Shown here piece after piece: positions 14,222 to 22,552 of a DNA stretch of 32,403 nt. This DNA comes from a virus. The notes beneath the pieces are model-generated. The model was given only the letters and a program-made list of their open reading frames with translations. It was not told the DNA's origin and searched no databases. Position numbers and translations under genes: made by a program. The DNA is taken from IMG/VR virus record IMGVR_UViG_3300042896_000533, positions 1 to 32,403 of that record. One strand, 5' to 3'. Each line of letters opens with the position of its first letter. The stretch's first letter is position 1.

Positions 14222-14440
14222 TTAACAATTTAAAATCTCCGAAATAGAACACCCAACAGAGTCAACTAACGTTAATTGGAATGAGGGTGCGGTATCAAAT
14301 TGTGGTGACAATGTGAATACAGTTGGGAATGTTGATCCACTACCAACATAAGAGCAATTATTTCCATAAACATCACATGCAATACCACTAAATGGTGGTG
14401 TAACACTTGTAGCGCTATAAACTATTACTTGATTTGCCAC
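14222..14440 (-). CDS. 72-aa small virion-associated protein (paralogue of the 6339-6560 product)
   Basis: Starts at GTG (14440), 2 nt after the stop of the 736-aa gene; no ATG is available in frame. It is colinear with the plus-strand 73-aa protein: Cys22-Asp23, Cys29-x-Tyr31, Pro39-x-Val-Phe-x-Leu44, Val59-Asp60, Cys64. Predicted all-beta, with no membrane segment and no known family. Position directly behind a large SprB-repeat protein suggests a partner or cap of that protein, but this is inference. Confidence 0.78.
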   Translation of the reverse strand: MANQVIVYSATSVTPPFSGIACDVYGNNCSYVGSGSTFPTVFTLSPQFDTAPSFQLTLVDSVGCSISEILNC

Positions 14441-14442
14441 GA

Positions 14443-16653
14443 TTAACTACAACTTACACAAGATATGTCATAATCAATCAACAAGTTGACTTTTATTTCA
14501 GTATCTTGTAATGGATTTATTGTTTGTGGACCACAATTTTTACTAATTTCTTCACAGTTTGTTTTTATTGTGATTCTATTTGAAGGTATATCTATTGTTA
14601 CATCAGATATCCCTACAAACTCATTTAATATTGTAGACATTGCTTCAGCCCATAACAAATCATTTGGGTAATCAGTAGACCCTGAAGATGTGTAAAATAT
14701 AGTTTCCGCAGATTGTCCCCCAACTTCGGCGTTTATTGCGAAAGTCGCTGAATTTATAATACAATTTGTGTCACCACTAGTTAGGTCATTAAACCCTTCT
14801 AAATACATTGCTCGGATTGTTCTTTTAGTTACCAATCCACTATCTGTAAAAGTATCATCACATACATTATAGTACAAATACTCAACATATTTTTTTGTAC
14901 CTGTTAATGTTGTATATTTTGTGAGTGTACAACCACTAGCATCTGTTACTGTTAAACTATATGTACCCGCAGTTAAACCTGTAACTGTACTTCCCGTTTG
15001 AGATCCTGCAGTTCCACCACTCCAAGTTAAAGTAAAAGGTGGTTCACCACTAGTAATGAATGCGGTAATAGAACCATCATTACCATTTAAAGGTTGGTTT
15101 GGATATAAGTTGAAGTTTACGGTCTGACTGTATGGTATATTTACGGCATATGACTGTATACAAGGCGGTGATGAGGTGTCTTGTATTGTTAAGGTATAAT
15201 TACCGTAAGCCAAATTTGTAAATGTGTTAAATAAACTTGTTACGGTAGTAATTGTTGAATTTGGATTATTTGACGGTCCTGTCAATGAATAGGTATATGG
15301 GAATGTTCCTCCTGTGGAAGCACTTACAACTAAAGACCCATTATTTAAACCACATGTGGTACCACTTACTTGAGTAGTTGCACTATATAAACTAACCGAA
15401 TTTATAACTGTAGATGCTGTATAAGTACAACCTGCTGACACAACTGTTACATTATATGTTCCACTTCCTAATCCATAGAATGTCTCATTAGAACTACCGA
15501 ATAGTCCTATCTGACTAATCCCTGTGGTTCCTGATACTGAGATCTGTAAATTAGTTGCACTACTAAGACCACCATCAACTAAAACATTAATACTACCGTC
15601 ATTTGCAGAACAAGTTGAATTAGTTGTTGTAACAGCAACGGTACTAAATGAATTTGGTGTTAGTAAACTTACTGAATCATAAATCGTACATAAACCAGCG
15701 TCTGTAACCAAAAACGAATACAAACCTGAAGACAGTCCTGTAAATGTTACAGAAGTATCAAAAGTAATTTCAACTTGACCTGATGATCCACTAAAAAAAT
15801 AAGGCGCAGTTCCACCAACCACAATAAATTCTACTTCACCGTCATTGGCAAAACAAGATGGTTGAGTTATAGTTATAAATCCACCTGATGTTAGTGGTGG
15901 TATGGTATTAACAGTAAATGATTCACTTGTTGTACAACCAATTGGGTTTGTTACTGTTGCAACGTAACTTCCCGAAGTTAATCCTGTTATTGTTGATCCT
16001 GTTTGTCCTAAAGCGTTAGGACTCCAAGTTATTGTGTATGCCGATAATGGTGGTGTCAATCCTGTTAGGAAAATTTTACCACTACCTGATCCCAAACAAC
16101 TAGCATCATCAACAACATATGCCCCGTATGTTAAACCTGATGAAGGATTTAATATTACAGATGCGGTTATTCCTGTACATCCACCACCATCGTTTGCAAC
16201 AATATAATAGGTACCGGCTGAAAGAGATGTGAATTCATAATATGAATTAGATGTTGTTGCGGTTGTAATTAAATTATCATTTATATCATATAAATTAAAC
16301 GAAACAAGACCATAAACGCCAGACGTGAAACCTGTTATGGTTCCATTATTCTGCCCACAAGTGGTATTGGATGAATCAATAGTTGCGGTAGTACCTGTTG
16401 AAATATAAATGTTTAAAACTTCTTTTTCTGTACTAGAGTCTGTAAGTTGGGCATAATATGTACCTCCTGTAAGACCAGTTACTGAGTATGTAGTTGTTGC
16501 AGCAGAAAGTGGTAATAATCCTTGTCCTGTTGCATCTGAAACACTAAAAGGTGATACTGTTGGTGTACTTCCAGTTAGATTAAACGAAACCGCACCACTA
16601 CCTGTATTACTACAATCCCCCGTTACACTATAATTATAAATTAAAATACTCAT
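14443..16653 (-). CDS. fibre/adhesin-like protein with about seven SprB-like repeats
   Basis: 736 residues. Residues about 8-580 are a tandem array of about seven repeats of 70-80 residues. Each follows the pattern Cys-x-x-N-[DN]-G-x-[IVL], G-G-x-x-P-[YF]-x-[YFL], [FV]-T-[GN]-L-x-x-G-x-Y-x-[VF]-x-[VIA]-x-D, G-C-[ST]. This is the SprB-repeat consensus of Bacteroidota gliding adhesins. Repeats have diverged at DNA level. Residues about 583-736 form a different C-terminal domain, whose last 72 residues resemble the C-terminus of the 995-aa protein next to it. The start overlaps the upstream stop by one base (TAATG). Probable surface-binding tail fibre or long virion projection. Confidence 0.87.
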   Translation of the reverse strand: MSILIYNYSVTGDCSNTGSGAVSFNLTGSTPTVSPFSVSDATGQGLLPLSAATTTYSVTGLTGGTYYAQLTDSSTEKEVLNIYISTGTTATIDSSNTTCGQNNGTITGFTSGVYGLVSFNLYDINDNLITTATTSNSYYEFTSLSAGTYYIVANDGGGCTGITASVILNPSSGLTYGAYVVDDASCLGSGSGKIFLTGLTPPLSAYTITWSPNALGQTGSTITGLTSGSYVATVTNPIGCTTSESFTVNTIPPLTSGGFITITQPSCFANDGEVEFIVVGGTAPYFFSGSSGQVEITFDTSVTFTGLSSGLYSFLVTDAGLCTIYDSVSLLTPNSFSTVAVTTTNSTCSANDGSINVLVDGGLSSATNLQISVSGTTGISQIGLFGSSNETFYGLGSGTYNVTVVSAGCTYTASTVINSVSLYSATTQVSGTTCGLNNGSLVVSASTGGTFPYTYSLTGPSNNPNSTITTVTSLFNTFTNLAYGNYTLTIQDTSSPPCIQSYAVNIPYSQTVNFNLYPNQPLNGNDGSITAFITSGEPPFTLTWSGGTAGSQTGSTVTGLTAGTYSLTVTDASGCTLTKYTTLTGTKKYVEYLYYNVCDDTFTDSGLVTKRTIRAMYLEGFNDLTSGDTNCIINSATFAINAEVGGQSAETIFYTSSGSTDYPNDLLWAEAMSTILNEFVGISDVTIDIPSNRITIKTNCEEISKNCGPQTINPLQDTEIKVNLLIDYDISCVSCS

Positions 16654-19640
16654 TATCCATTACAATATATTTCGAACTCCAGTCCTATGTTTATTTGGAG
16701 GTCATCAAAATTTGGTTGACAATTATTATTAAACACCGTTATTTGTTCAATATCCTCATCAATATTATAACTATACCCTGAGGTTAGTAAATTATTTAAT
16801 GTGTCACTTAAAGCGTTCACCCATTCTGTGTTAGTAGGGACGTTAAATGGTCCGATACCTGTATAGAATGGTGATATCACAAGTACAGCCCCATTTACTC
16901 TTAAATCTACATTCCAAGTAGTTACAACAGAGTTTTGTGAACAGTCATTTGTGTTTAATGAATTTTGACTATAAAAAGTATCTAAAGTATCATTCAATAC
17001 GGCACCCATAGATGTGATTGTTGGGTTACTATTCCAAGGATAAAGACCACACACCACTTGTTGTACAGGACAATCATATACAAATAATTGTGTGGCTAAA
17101 GAACAAGGTTTACAAGGGACAGGAACAATCTTACATCCTTCTTGTCTTCTCCATACAAATTTTTGTCTATGGAAAATTGAATTTTCTAATCTAACTCCTG
17201 TATTCCATATTGTAGTCGCAGGAACCATTTGTTCAACCATTCTAATCCAATAGTCTCCCATACCATTAATGTAATCTATCATTGTTTGGTATGTGAAATT
17301 ATCGTTTGGTACACCTGCTTGTGTTTGAGACTCTAAGTATCTCCAATATATTGATTGTAATGTGGGGTAACCGCCAGTTTTACCATCAGTAATATATTGA
17401 CGATTTCTTGTGTTAACCATGTTTCTCCAAAATGTTTGAGCAAATTCAAAGAAAGTTTTTTGTTTTGGTTTTGGAATAATTGTTGTCCAATCTATTCCTC
17501 CATATCTTGGGTATGGGTTTGGTACACTACAAGGTGTGTCAGGTGTGTAGAATAATCCTTGTTCAGGTATTGGGTAATTGTATTGTCTAGACATTGTCCA
17601 AACATCATAAACCAAACCTTGAGCGGGATTCATCATGATGTCAACATTTTTCACATTCAATGTTAAACATTCTTCACCAACTTCATAATAAGCATTAAAC
17701 CCACCATCAGAACTTACTCGTTGTGTTGGTGATGTATCACTCCAACTTTTTTTGTTGTCCTGAACTTTTCTAATCTTATACCCCAAATTCATATAAGGAA
17801 AATTTCTGTAAAGTTGCAGATATTCCTCACCGTAATTAAAAGGTAAAAGTTGTGTTTGGAAATTAGGATTGTTACCTGTGAATACTTCGTTTGTTGGGAT
17901 CGCAAACTCAGGCATCCTGTGTTGTGGTGTTGATTCAAACCAACCTCCCCCGATTTGGAAGAAGTATTCTTCTGTTGGTGTTGGCATTTTAGGACATCCA
18001 AATTCATCAACAGGGTAATCTTCTCTTGTTGTTAATACCGTTGCATTTGCAAATGTTGTGGTGAATCCAGTATATTGAACTCCTTGTATTGAATATGTGT
18101 TGTTAGTTTCTAATACAGGATATTCTTGTAGGAAAGTCCCTCCCGATAATTGTAAGTATTGTTGATTGAACTCACTCATGTTGATTCTTTGATCGGCAAC
18201 ATAAATGTGTTCGTTAAAGTCTATTAAGGCTTCAGGTGCCCCAACCATTCTTAAAAGACATTCAATAGATTTTCTAGTTCCTTTTGATTTGAACAACCAA
18301 GCAGAATTCAAAATCAAATTTCTATAAAATTGATAATTGATTTCTTCAGGTGTTGGCCCTATTTGTAAACCAGGAAAAGTATTTGGTTGTGTTGTAAAAA
18401 CTGCTTGTAACAATTCTTCATTAGATATAGGTGAAAAGTTTGTTACCCAACCTAATGTTTGTGCTAGATTTTTTAAAAGTTGTGACGGTATATCATTCTT
18501 AACAGTATAATGAACACTATTAATATTACCTAATGCAGAAATGAACGCTTTAGTTTCGTCAAAACTTCTACCATAAAGCTGTAAAAGTTTTTCAAATTTG
18601 TGATCAGGTGTATCAAATTCTTTTAAAGCGCCTGTTGTTAAAAATCTCGAAACTAAGTTAGTATTATATGAATCAAGGTTAATTGCAAAATCATTAATTT
18701 GTGTTAGGTAGTTATCGAATGTTTGTGATTCGATATCTAAGTTCCAAAGTCCTGATTTAGGGAATGTCGCGAGCTCAGTAGTAATTCTAAATGTACCGTC
18801 TTCTTGTTCTCTTGGTACTGTAAAAGTTGCGGTATATGGTGGATTAATATTTCTATTTAGTAAGAAATTTTCAACCGGATCAAATTTAAGGTTGAATACT
18901 CTATTAACTTCATAGTTGTTTGGTCTTATAACTATATAATCATATGATATTGCATTACCCCCGAATGGGTTTCCATCCACAATTAACTTTAATGTTGTCG
19001 AGTTATTTGTGGTTGGGTATAAATAGTTAACAGGGTATTCATTACCATTAATAATTAACGCATATTTTTTATACTCCAACTTCATGTTTCTCAAAGATGA
19101 AACTTCCATCTCATTAAACATCATATTTGTCTCTGCATTTATAGTATAATCAATATCAAATGGATTTCTAATTGATGATATTAAAACTTCAAATGTTGTA
19201 TCATTTTCAACCGCATCGTAAGTAATATTAAATGCGGTTTCTTGAGTTATAAACTTGTTTGTGTTTGGTGAAACCTCTAATCCTGCAGGATAAAAGTTGA
19301 TTATTTTAGTTATTGAAACTGAAAATCTTTTAACCAAAGAACCATATTGAGTAAAGTTTGTTACTTGTGATAAATCATAATTTGGGTAAACTCTATAGTT
19401 GTTGGCTAAAATCTCAGCGGCTTCAACATTGTTATCAATGTTTATACTTTCAAGATTTATCGGATCTGAAAACGTACCAATATTAAATGTTCTATTCTGT
19501 TTTTCAGATATGTTTGTTGTAAAGTTAAAATTTGCTTGCGTTAAACCTCCTCCAGTAACTAACTGAACTCCAACCAAATTATTTGAGAATTCATTGGCGG
19601 CACTACTTTGAGGTGGACAAGTAAACTTCTGTGTGGCCAT
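16653..19640 (-). CDS. large baseplate/tail protein with tail-protein-I-like segment
   Basis: 995 residues. The N-terminal 330 residues are beta-rich, with no family recognised. Residues about 355-415 (SQLLKNLAQTLGWVTNFSPIS) and about 448-482 (FKSKGTRKSIECLLRMVGAP) recall the P2 gpI / phage tail protein I pattern in which 'LGW' and 'KGT...I...L...G' recur, suggesting a baseplate-to-fibre connector. The middle third is aromatic-rich, with many Tyr/Trp/Pro. Residues about 845-995 are a Cys-containing module whose end resembles that of the 736-aa protein. Both ends overlap neighbours as TAATG. The baseplate assignment rests on pattern and context, not on a search. Confidence 0.75.
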   Translation of the reverse strand: MATQKFTCPPQSSAANEFSNNLVGVQLVTGGGLTQANFNFTTNISEKQNRTFNIGTFSDPINLESINIDNNVEAAEILANNYRVYPNYDLSQVTNFTQYGSLVKRFSVSITKIINFYPAGLEVSPNTNKFITQETAFNITYDAVENDTTFEVLISSIRNPFDIDYTINAETNMMFNEMEVSSLRNMKLEYKKYALIINGNEYPVNYLYPTTNNSTTLKLIVDGNPFGGNAISYDYIVIRPNNYEVNRVFNLKFDPVENFLLNRNINPPYTATFTVPREQEDGTFRITTELATFPKSGLWNLDIESQTFDNYLTQINDFAINLDSYNTNLVSRFLTTGALKEFDTPDHKFEKLLQLYGRSFDETKAFISALGNINSVHYTVKNDIPSQLLKNLAQTLGWVTNFSPISNEELLQAVFTTQPNTFPGLQIGPTPEEINYQFYRNLILNSAWLFKSKGTRKSIECLLRMVGAPEALIDFNEHIYVADQRINMSEFNQQYLQLSGGTFLQEYPVLETNNTYSIQGVQYTGFTTTFANATVLTTREDYPVDEFGCPKMPTPTEEYFFQIGGGWFESTPQHRMPEFAIPTNEVFTGNNPNFQTQLLPFNYGEEYLQLYRNFPYMNLGYKIRKVQDNKKSWSDTSPTQRVSSDGGFNAYYEVGEECLTLNVKNVDIMMNPAQGLVYDVWTMSRQYNYPIPEQGLFYTPDTPCSVPNPYPRYGGIDWTTIIPKPKQKTFFEFAQTFWRNMVNTRNRQYITDGKTGGYPTLQSIYWRYLESQTQAGVPNDNFTYQTMIDYINGMGDYWIRMVEQMVPATTIWNTGVRLENSIFHRQKFVWRRQEGCKIVPVPCKPCSLATQLFVYDCPVQQVVCGLYPWNSNPTITSMGAVLNDTLDTFYSQNSLNTNDCSQNSVVTTWNVDLRVNGAVLVISPFYTGIGPFNVPTNTEWVNALSDTLNNLLTSGYSYNIDEDIEQITVFNNNCQPNFDDLQINIGLEFEIYCNG

Positions 19641-20545
19641 TAAGCGACAATATTATTAAAAGCTTTAGAGAAATCGATATTTTCATTACGATTTTGTCTA
19701 ACCTCATAAAGAAGAGTATTGAACTGATCTTTAATTTCATACAAGTTGTACTGTTGGTAGATGTTATTGTCAGCATCGTAGATTGTGTAAATACCGTCCT
19801 CAATAGATTTAGTTTGATTACCATAAAGTGCTATTGCCAACGTTGAGATATCTTGATCAACTATTTCAATCTCTGTTGATATTGGGTTAAAATAAGTGTT
19901 ACTTATAATAATACTTTGATTAGGTTGTCCAATATACGGTGTTGCACTTGGTTTGTTTGTTGGTGATGAAGATGGTGAAAGTGTACAAAATAAAAGATTT
20001 GTCGCTCCTTCCACATATCTATACCTAATAGATTTTTGAATTGTGTTAGTTAAGTTTTGAATAACTGGTTCACAATAGAATGAAGATGTTATTATTCTAA
20101 AGAAGTTAGGAATTTTTGTCCCATCAGGATTTAAATATTCAACTCTAAATCCTACAAGTCCTTGATTAACAAACTTATTTCTATATTGTGTTGGGACATT
20201 ATTTAAATCAATTACTATCCCTTTAACATTTGGTAATGCAGATAAAACACCACAATCAGTAATAGTTGTTCTAATTTGTGCGGGTCTAATCATTAGAGTG
20301 TAAATCCCTAAACTTGTGAACTGATCTGCCGGTAGTTTAAGACTATACAAACCACCTAAAACTTCAACAGTGTTACCCCCTGTTGCATTATTATTAAAAT
20401 ATGGTCTTAAGACATCTTGAGCATTCAATGTTGTTAAAATGAAGTTTTGTGTGTCATCTCTTGATGGTGTATAAACCATAACGATTTCCACGTCTTCAGG
20501 ACTGACATCCGCTGGTCTAATAGTTCCGTAATTACCTGTAGCCAT
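19640..20545 (-). CDS. structural protein, family not recognised
   Basis: 301 residues, predicted mostly beta. Two regions can be described. Residues 1-180 contain short regular strands with Pro-Ala-rich turns. A Ser/Pro-rich linker (LSPSSSPTNKPSATP, about 193-207) is followed by about 90 residues ending in a helical tail. No signal peptide, membrane segment or catalytic motif is seen. A 28-nt gap with the AACTATTTAT motif precedes the ATG, unlike the overlapping junctions around it. The stop overlaps the next start as TAATG. Its place in the block implies a tail or baseplate component. Confidence 0.72.
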   Translation of the reverse strand: MATGNYGTIRPADVSPEDVEIVMVYTPSRDDTQNFILTTLNAQDVLRPYFNNNATGGNTVEVLGGLYSLKLPADQFTSLGIYTLMIRPAQIRTTITDCGVLSALPNVKGIVIDLNNVPTQYRNKFVNQGLVGFRVEYLNPDGTKIPNFFRIITSSFYCEPVIQNLTNTIQKSIRYRYVEGATNLLFCTLSPSSSPTNKPSATPYIGQPNQSIIISNTYFNPISTEIEIVDQDISTLAIALYGNQTKSIEDGIYTIYDADNNIYQQYNLYEIKDQFNTLLYEVRQNRNENIDFSKAFNNIVA

Positions 20546-20565
20546 TTGTTTTTTCTTTTTATTTT

Positions 20566-20572
20566 ATAAATA
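20566..20572 (-). promoter_or_regulatory. candidate upstream element TATTTAT before the 301-aa gene
   Basis: On the minus strand AACTATTTAT (20575-20566) begins inside the stop codon of the preceding gene and ends 20 nt before ATG 20545. The identical decamer occurs 18 nt before the 1863-aa gene. It may be a promoter or leader element. Confidence 0.3.
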
Positions 20573-20573
20573 G

Positions 20574-21749
20574 TTATGTTGATACTTTTTCAATGTTGAA
20601 ATATTTGTATCCGTATTTTTCTAAGTCCCCTACATTATCAACTTCACCAATTCTTTGTATATTTTCTAATGGTGTGTATTTACCTCTCTCAACATAAACA
20701 TTAGTTATAATTTCAGGTTGATCAATAACATTTAATAATGCTTCGTTTTTTGTTAATGCCGATAATACAATGTCACCAGGAACTAAACCGTAAGAATCTG
20801 TAACATAAATCGTATATTCTTCGTAATCTAAATAAGTCATACCATTTATGGTATAAGCTGTATATGAGTTACTTGGATCTGGCCCCCAATATGTTCCAAT
20901 CGCACCTGTTGTTCCCGTTACTTGGACTCCTAATTTAAATTTACCGTCGTATAAATTTGTTTTGGGCCCAAATTGTGCTAAGTCGTTAACAGAAGATAAG
21001 GTTAAACCTGTTATTGGAAATGGAACCGAAGTGTAATTGTAGGAATAATAATCATTTATGTTCGTATTTGAGTCTCCTGTAAAAATATAATCATAACTTA
21101 TTGGTGTTGCAGACCAATTACCTCCCGCAGGATAAAAAGTTATCGATCCGTTTGGATTTGGTATTGTTGCATTTGTATAAGGTACAATAACATCTTTTTG
21201 TACTTTTGATATACCCCATGGTGAATTTGCCGTAAGGGTTATTGTGTATGATGTTTGACTAACAGGATATGTATGAGTTATTGGTGAAATACCTAAAACA
21301 GCCTGTGGTGCGGATCCATCACCCCAATCCAAAGTATAAGTTACTAATTGTAAGAATTTTATTAACTCTAAGTCAGAAGTGTTATAAAACGTGAAAGTAT
21401 ATGGATTGATAGTATTTGCAGTTGCAATAAAATTATTTAAAACATCAAGTTGTAAAATTAAACCATCCGTTGGTGAATAATACCCAATGTCAACTGTTGA
21501 TTCTGTAAACATCAGATTGACTGTTAATCCAGTCAGAAATGATGTACCACCTGTATTCCCCGATAATACATAATCCATTGGTAAGTAAACTCCGGTCGTT
21601 CCTGTTGTTGTCGCACTGAATGTAGATGCCGTTAAACAACAAGGATCTATGATTGTTGTTATATCTGTTTCCCCTGTATAAGGAACAAATACCAAATCAC
21701 TCTTGATGTTTTCAGGTGAAATTATGAAATTATATTGTTGTAATTCCAT
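20574..21749 (-). CDS. structural protein with PKD-like domain
   Basis: 391 residues. Residues about 130-205 have the PKD/Ig-like signature: YTLDWGDGSAP, then THTYPVS, then YTITLTANSPWG. The WGDG and HTY elements are the family hallmarks. Such domains make extended, protein- or sugar-binding surfaces. The N-terminal 110 residues are Thr/Gly-rich beta; the C-terminal 150 residues are not recognised and end in an acidic stretch. It overlaps the upstream gene by one base (TAATG). The probable place is on the tail or baseplate periphery. Confidence 0.78.
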   Translation of the reverse strand: MELQQYNFIISPENIKSDLVFVPYTGETDITTIIDPCCLTASTFSATTTGTTGVYLPMDYVLSGNTGGTSFLTGLTVNLMFTESTVDIGYYSPTDGLILQLDVLNNFIATANTINPYTFTFYNTSDLELIKFLQLVTYTLDWGDGSAPQAVLGISPITHTYPVSQTSYTITLTANSPWGISKVQKDVIVPYTNATIPNPNGSITFYPAGGNWSATPISYDYIFTGDSNTNINDYYSYNYTSVPFPITGLTLSSVNDLAQFGPKTNLYDGKFKLGVQVTGTTGAIGTYWGPDPSNSYTAYTINGMTYLDYEEYTIYVTDSYGLVPGDIVLSALTKNEALLNVIDQPEIITNVYVERGKYTPLENIQRIGEVDNVGDLEKYGYKYFNIEKVST

Positions 21750-22552
21750 TATGGATTAACATATTCATACCATTTTATCGGTGATAATCCGTCCCCAACT
21801 CTTAAGTTCGTTGAAGTGGAGAATACCTCGTAAGTTTTAGTCGTATAATTTAAACTGTATCTATAATAGAAATAGTCAGCATTATTAAAAGTAAATTTGG
21901 TTGGTGATATTAAATCTTGTCTTGTGTTAGTCATTTGTTTAAAAACTCCTAATCTAGCATCAAAAAATTTCGCAGTAACATAAAAAGTATCCACATCTAT
22001 AAAATCTCTACTTCTTAACCAATAAATAAAAAAACCTTCTTTATCACCTAAATAATCTAAAACCATTTTTGGTCTTTTAATATCTACAGGTGGAACTAAA
22101 GGTGATAATACAACAGTTTGAGTTAACCCTTGTTGTACAGGTAAAATTACCGATAAATAAATTTGTTGATCTCTTTCATCTGCAGTATCATAAAAATCCA
22201 ATTTGAAAAAGGATTTGGTGAATGGTTTTGAGTAGTAGTAAATTTCTTCTGCAGTAAATCCATTATTCAAATATGAAATATTCCAGTTACCTACAGTATT
22301 TGCGGTTATTGGTTGCGAATCATCATAAAAATAAAATTCATAATTAATTCCTGTATCTTGGTTTTGAAATACGTTATGTGAAAATCTTGCGATTTCGAAG
22401 TCTGCGGCAGGACCAATAACTTGATCAATAACACTTACTTCATATTCATCAATAGCATCATCTTTTCCCGTGAAATCCCATTGCATGTTAATTGGTATAT
22501 TAACAAACTGCTCAAGTTCGGTTTTTAATATTTTTATTCTATTCGCATTCAT
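21749..22552 (-). CDS. structural protein, family not recognised
   Basis: 267 residues, rich in Tyr, Phe and Asp, predicted beta-sandwich-like, with no Cys, signal peptide or membrane segment. A fairly conserved-looking central part (PVDIKRPKMVLDYLGDKEGFF) separates two aromatic-rich halves. The start overlaps the end of the 598-aa gene by 14 nt. Based on context only, it is a tail or baseplate component. Confidence 0.72.
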   Translation of the reverse strand: MNANRIKILKTELEQFVNIPINMQWDFTGKDDAIDEYEVSVIDQVIGPAADFEIARFSHNVFQNQDTGINYEFYFYDDSQPITANTVGNWNISYLNNGFTAEEIYYYSKPFTKSFFKLDFYDTADERDQQIYLSVILPVQQGLTQTVVLSPLVPPVDIKRPKMVLDYLGDKEGFFIYWLRSRDFIDVDTFYVTAKFFDARLGVFKQMTNTRQDLISPTKFTFNNADYFYYRYSLNYTTKTYEVFSTSTNLRVGDGLSPIKWYEYVNP

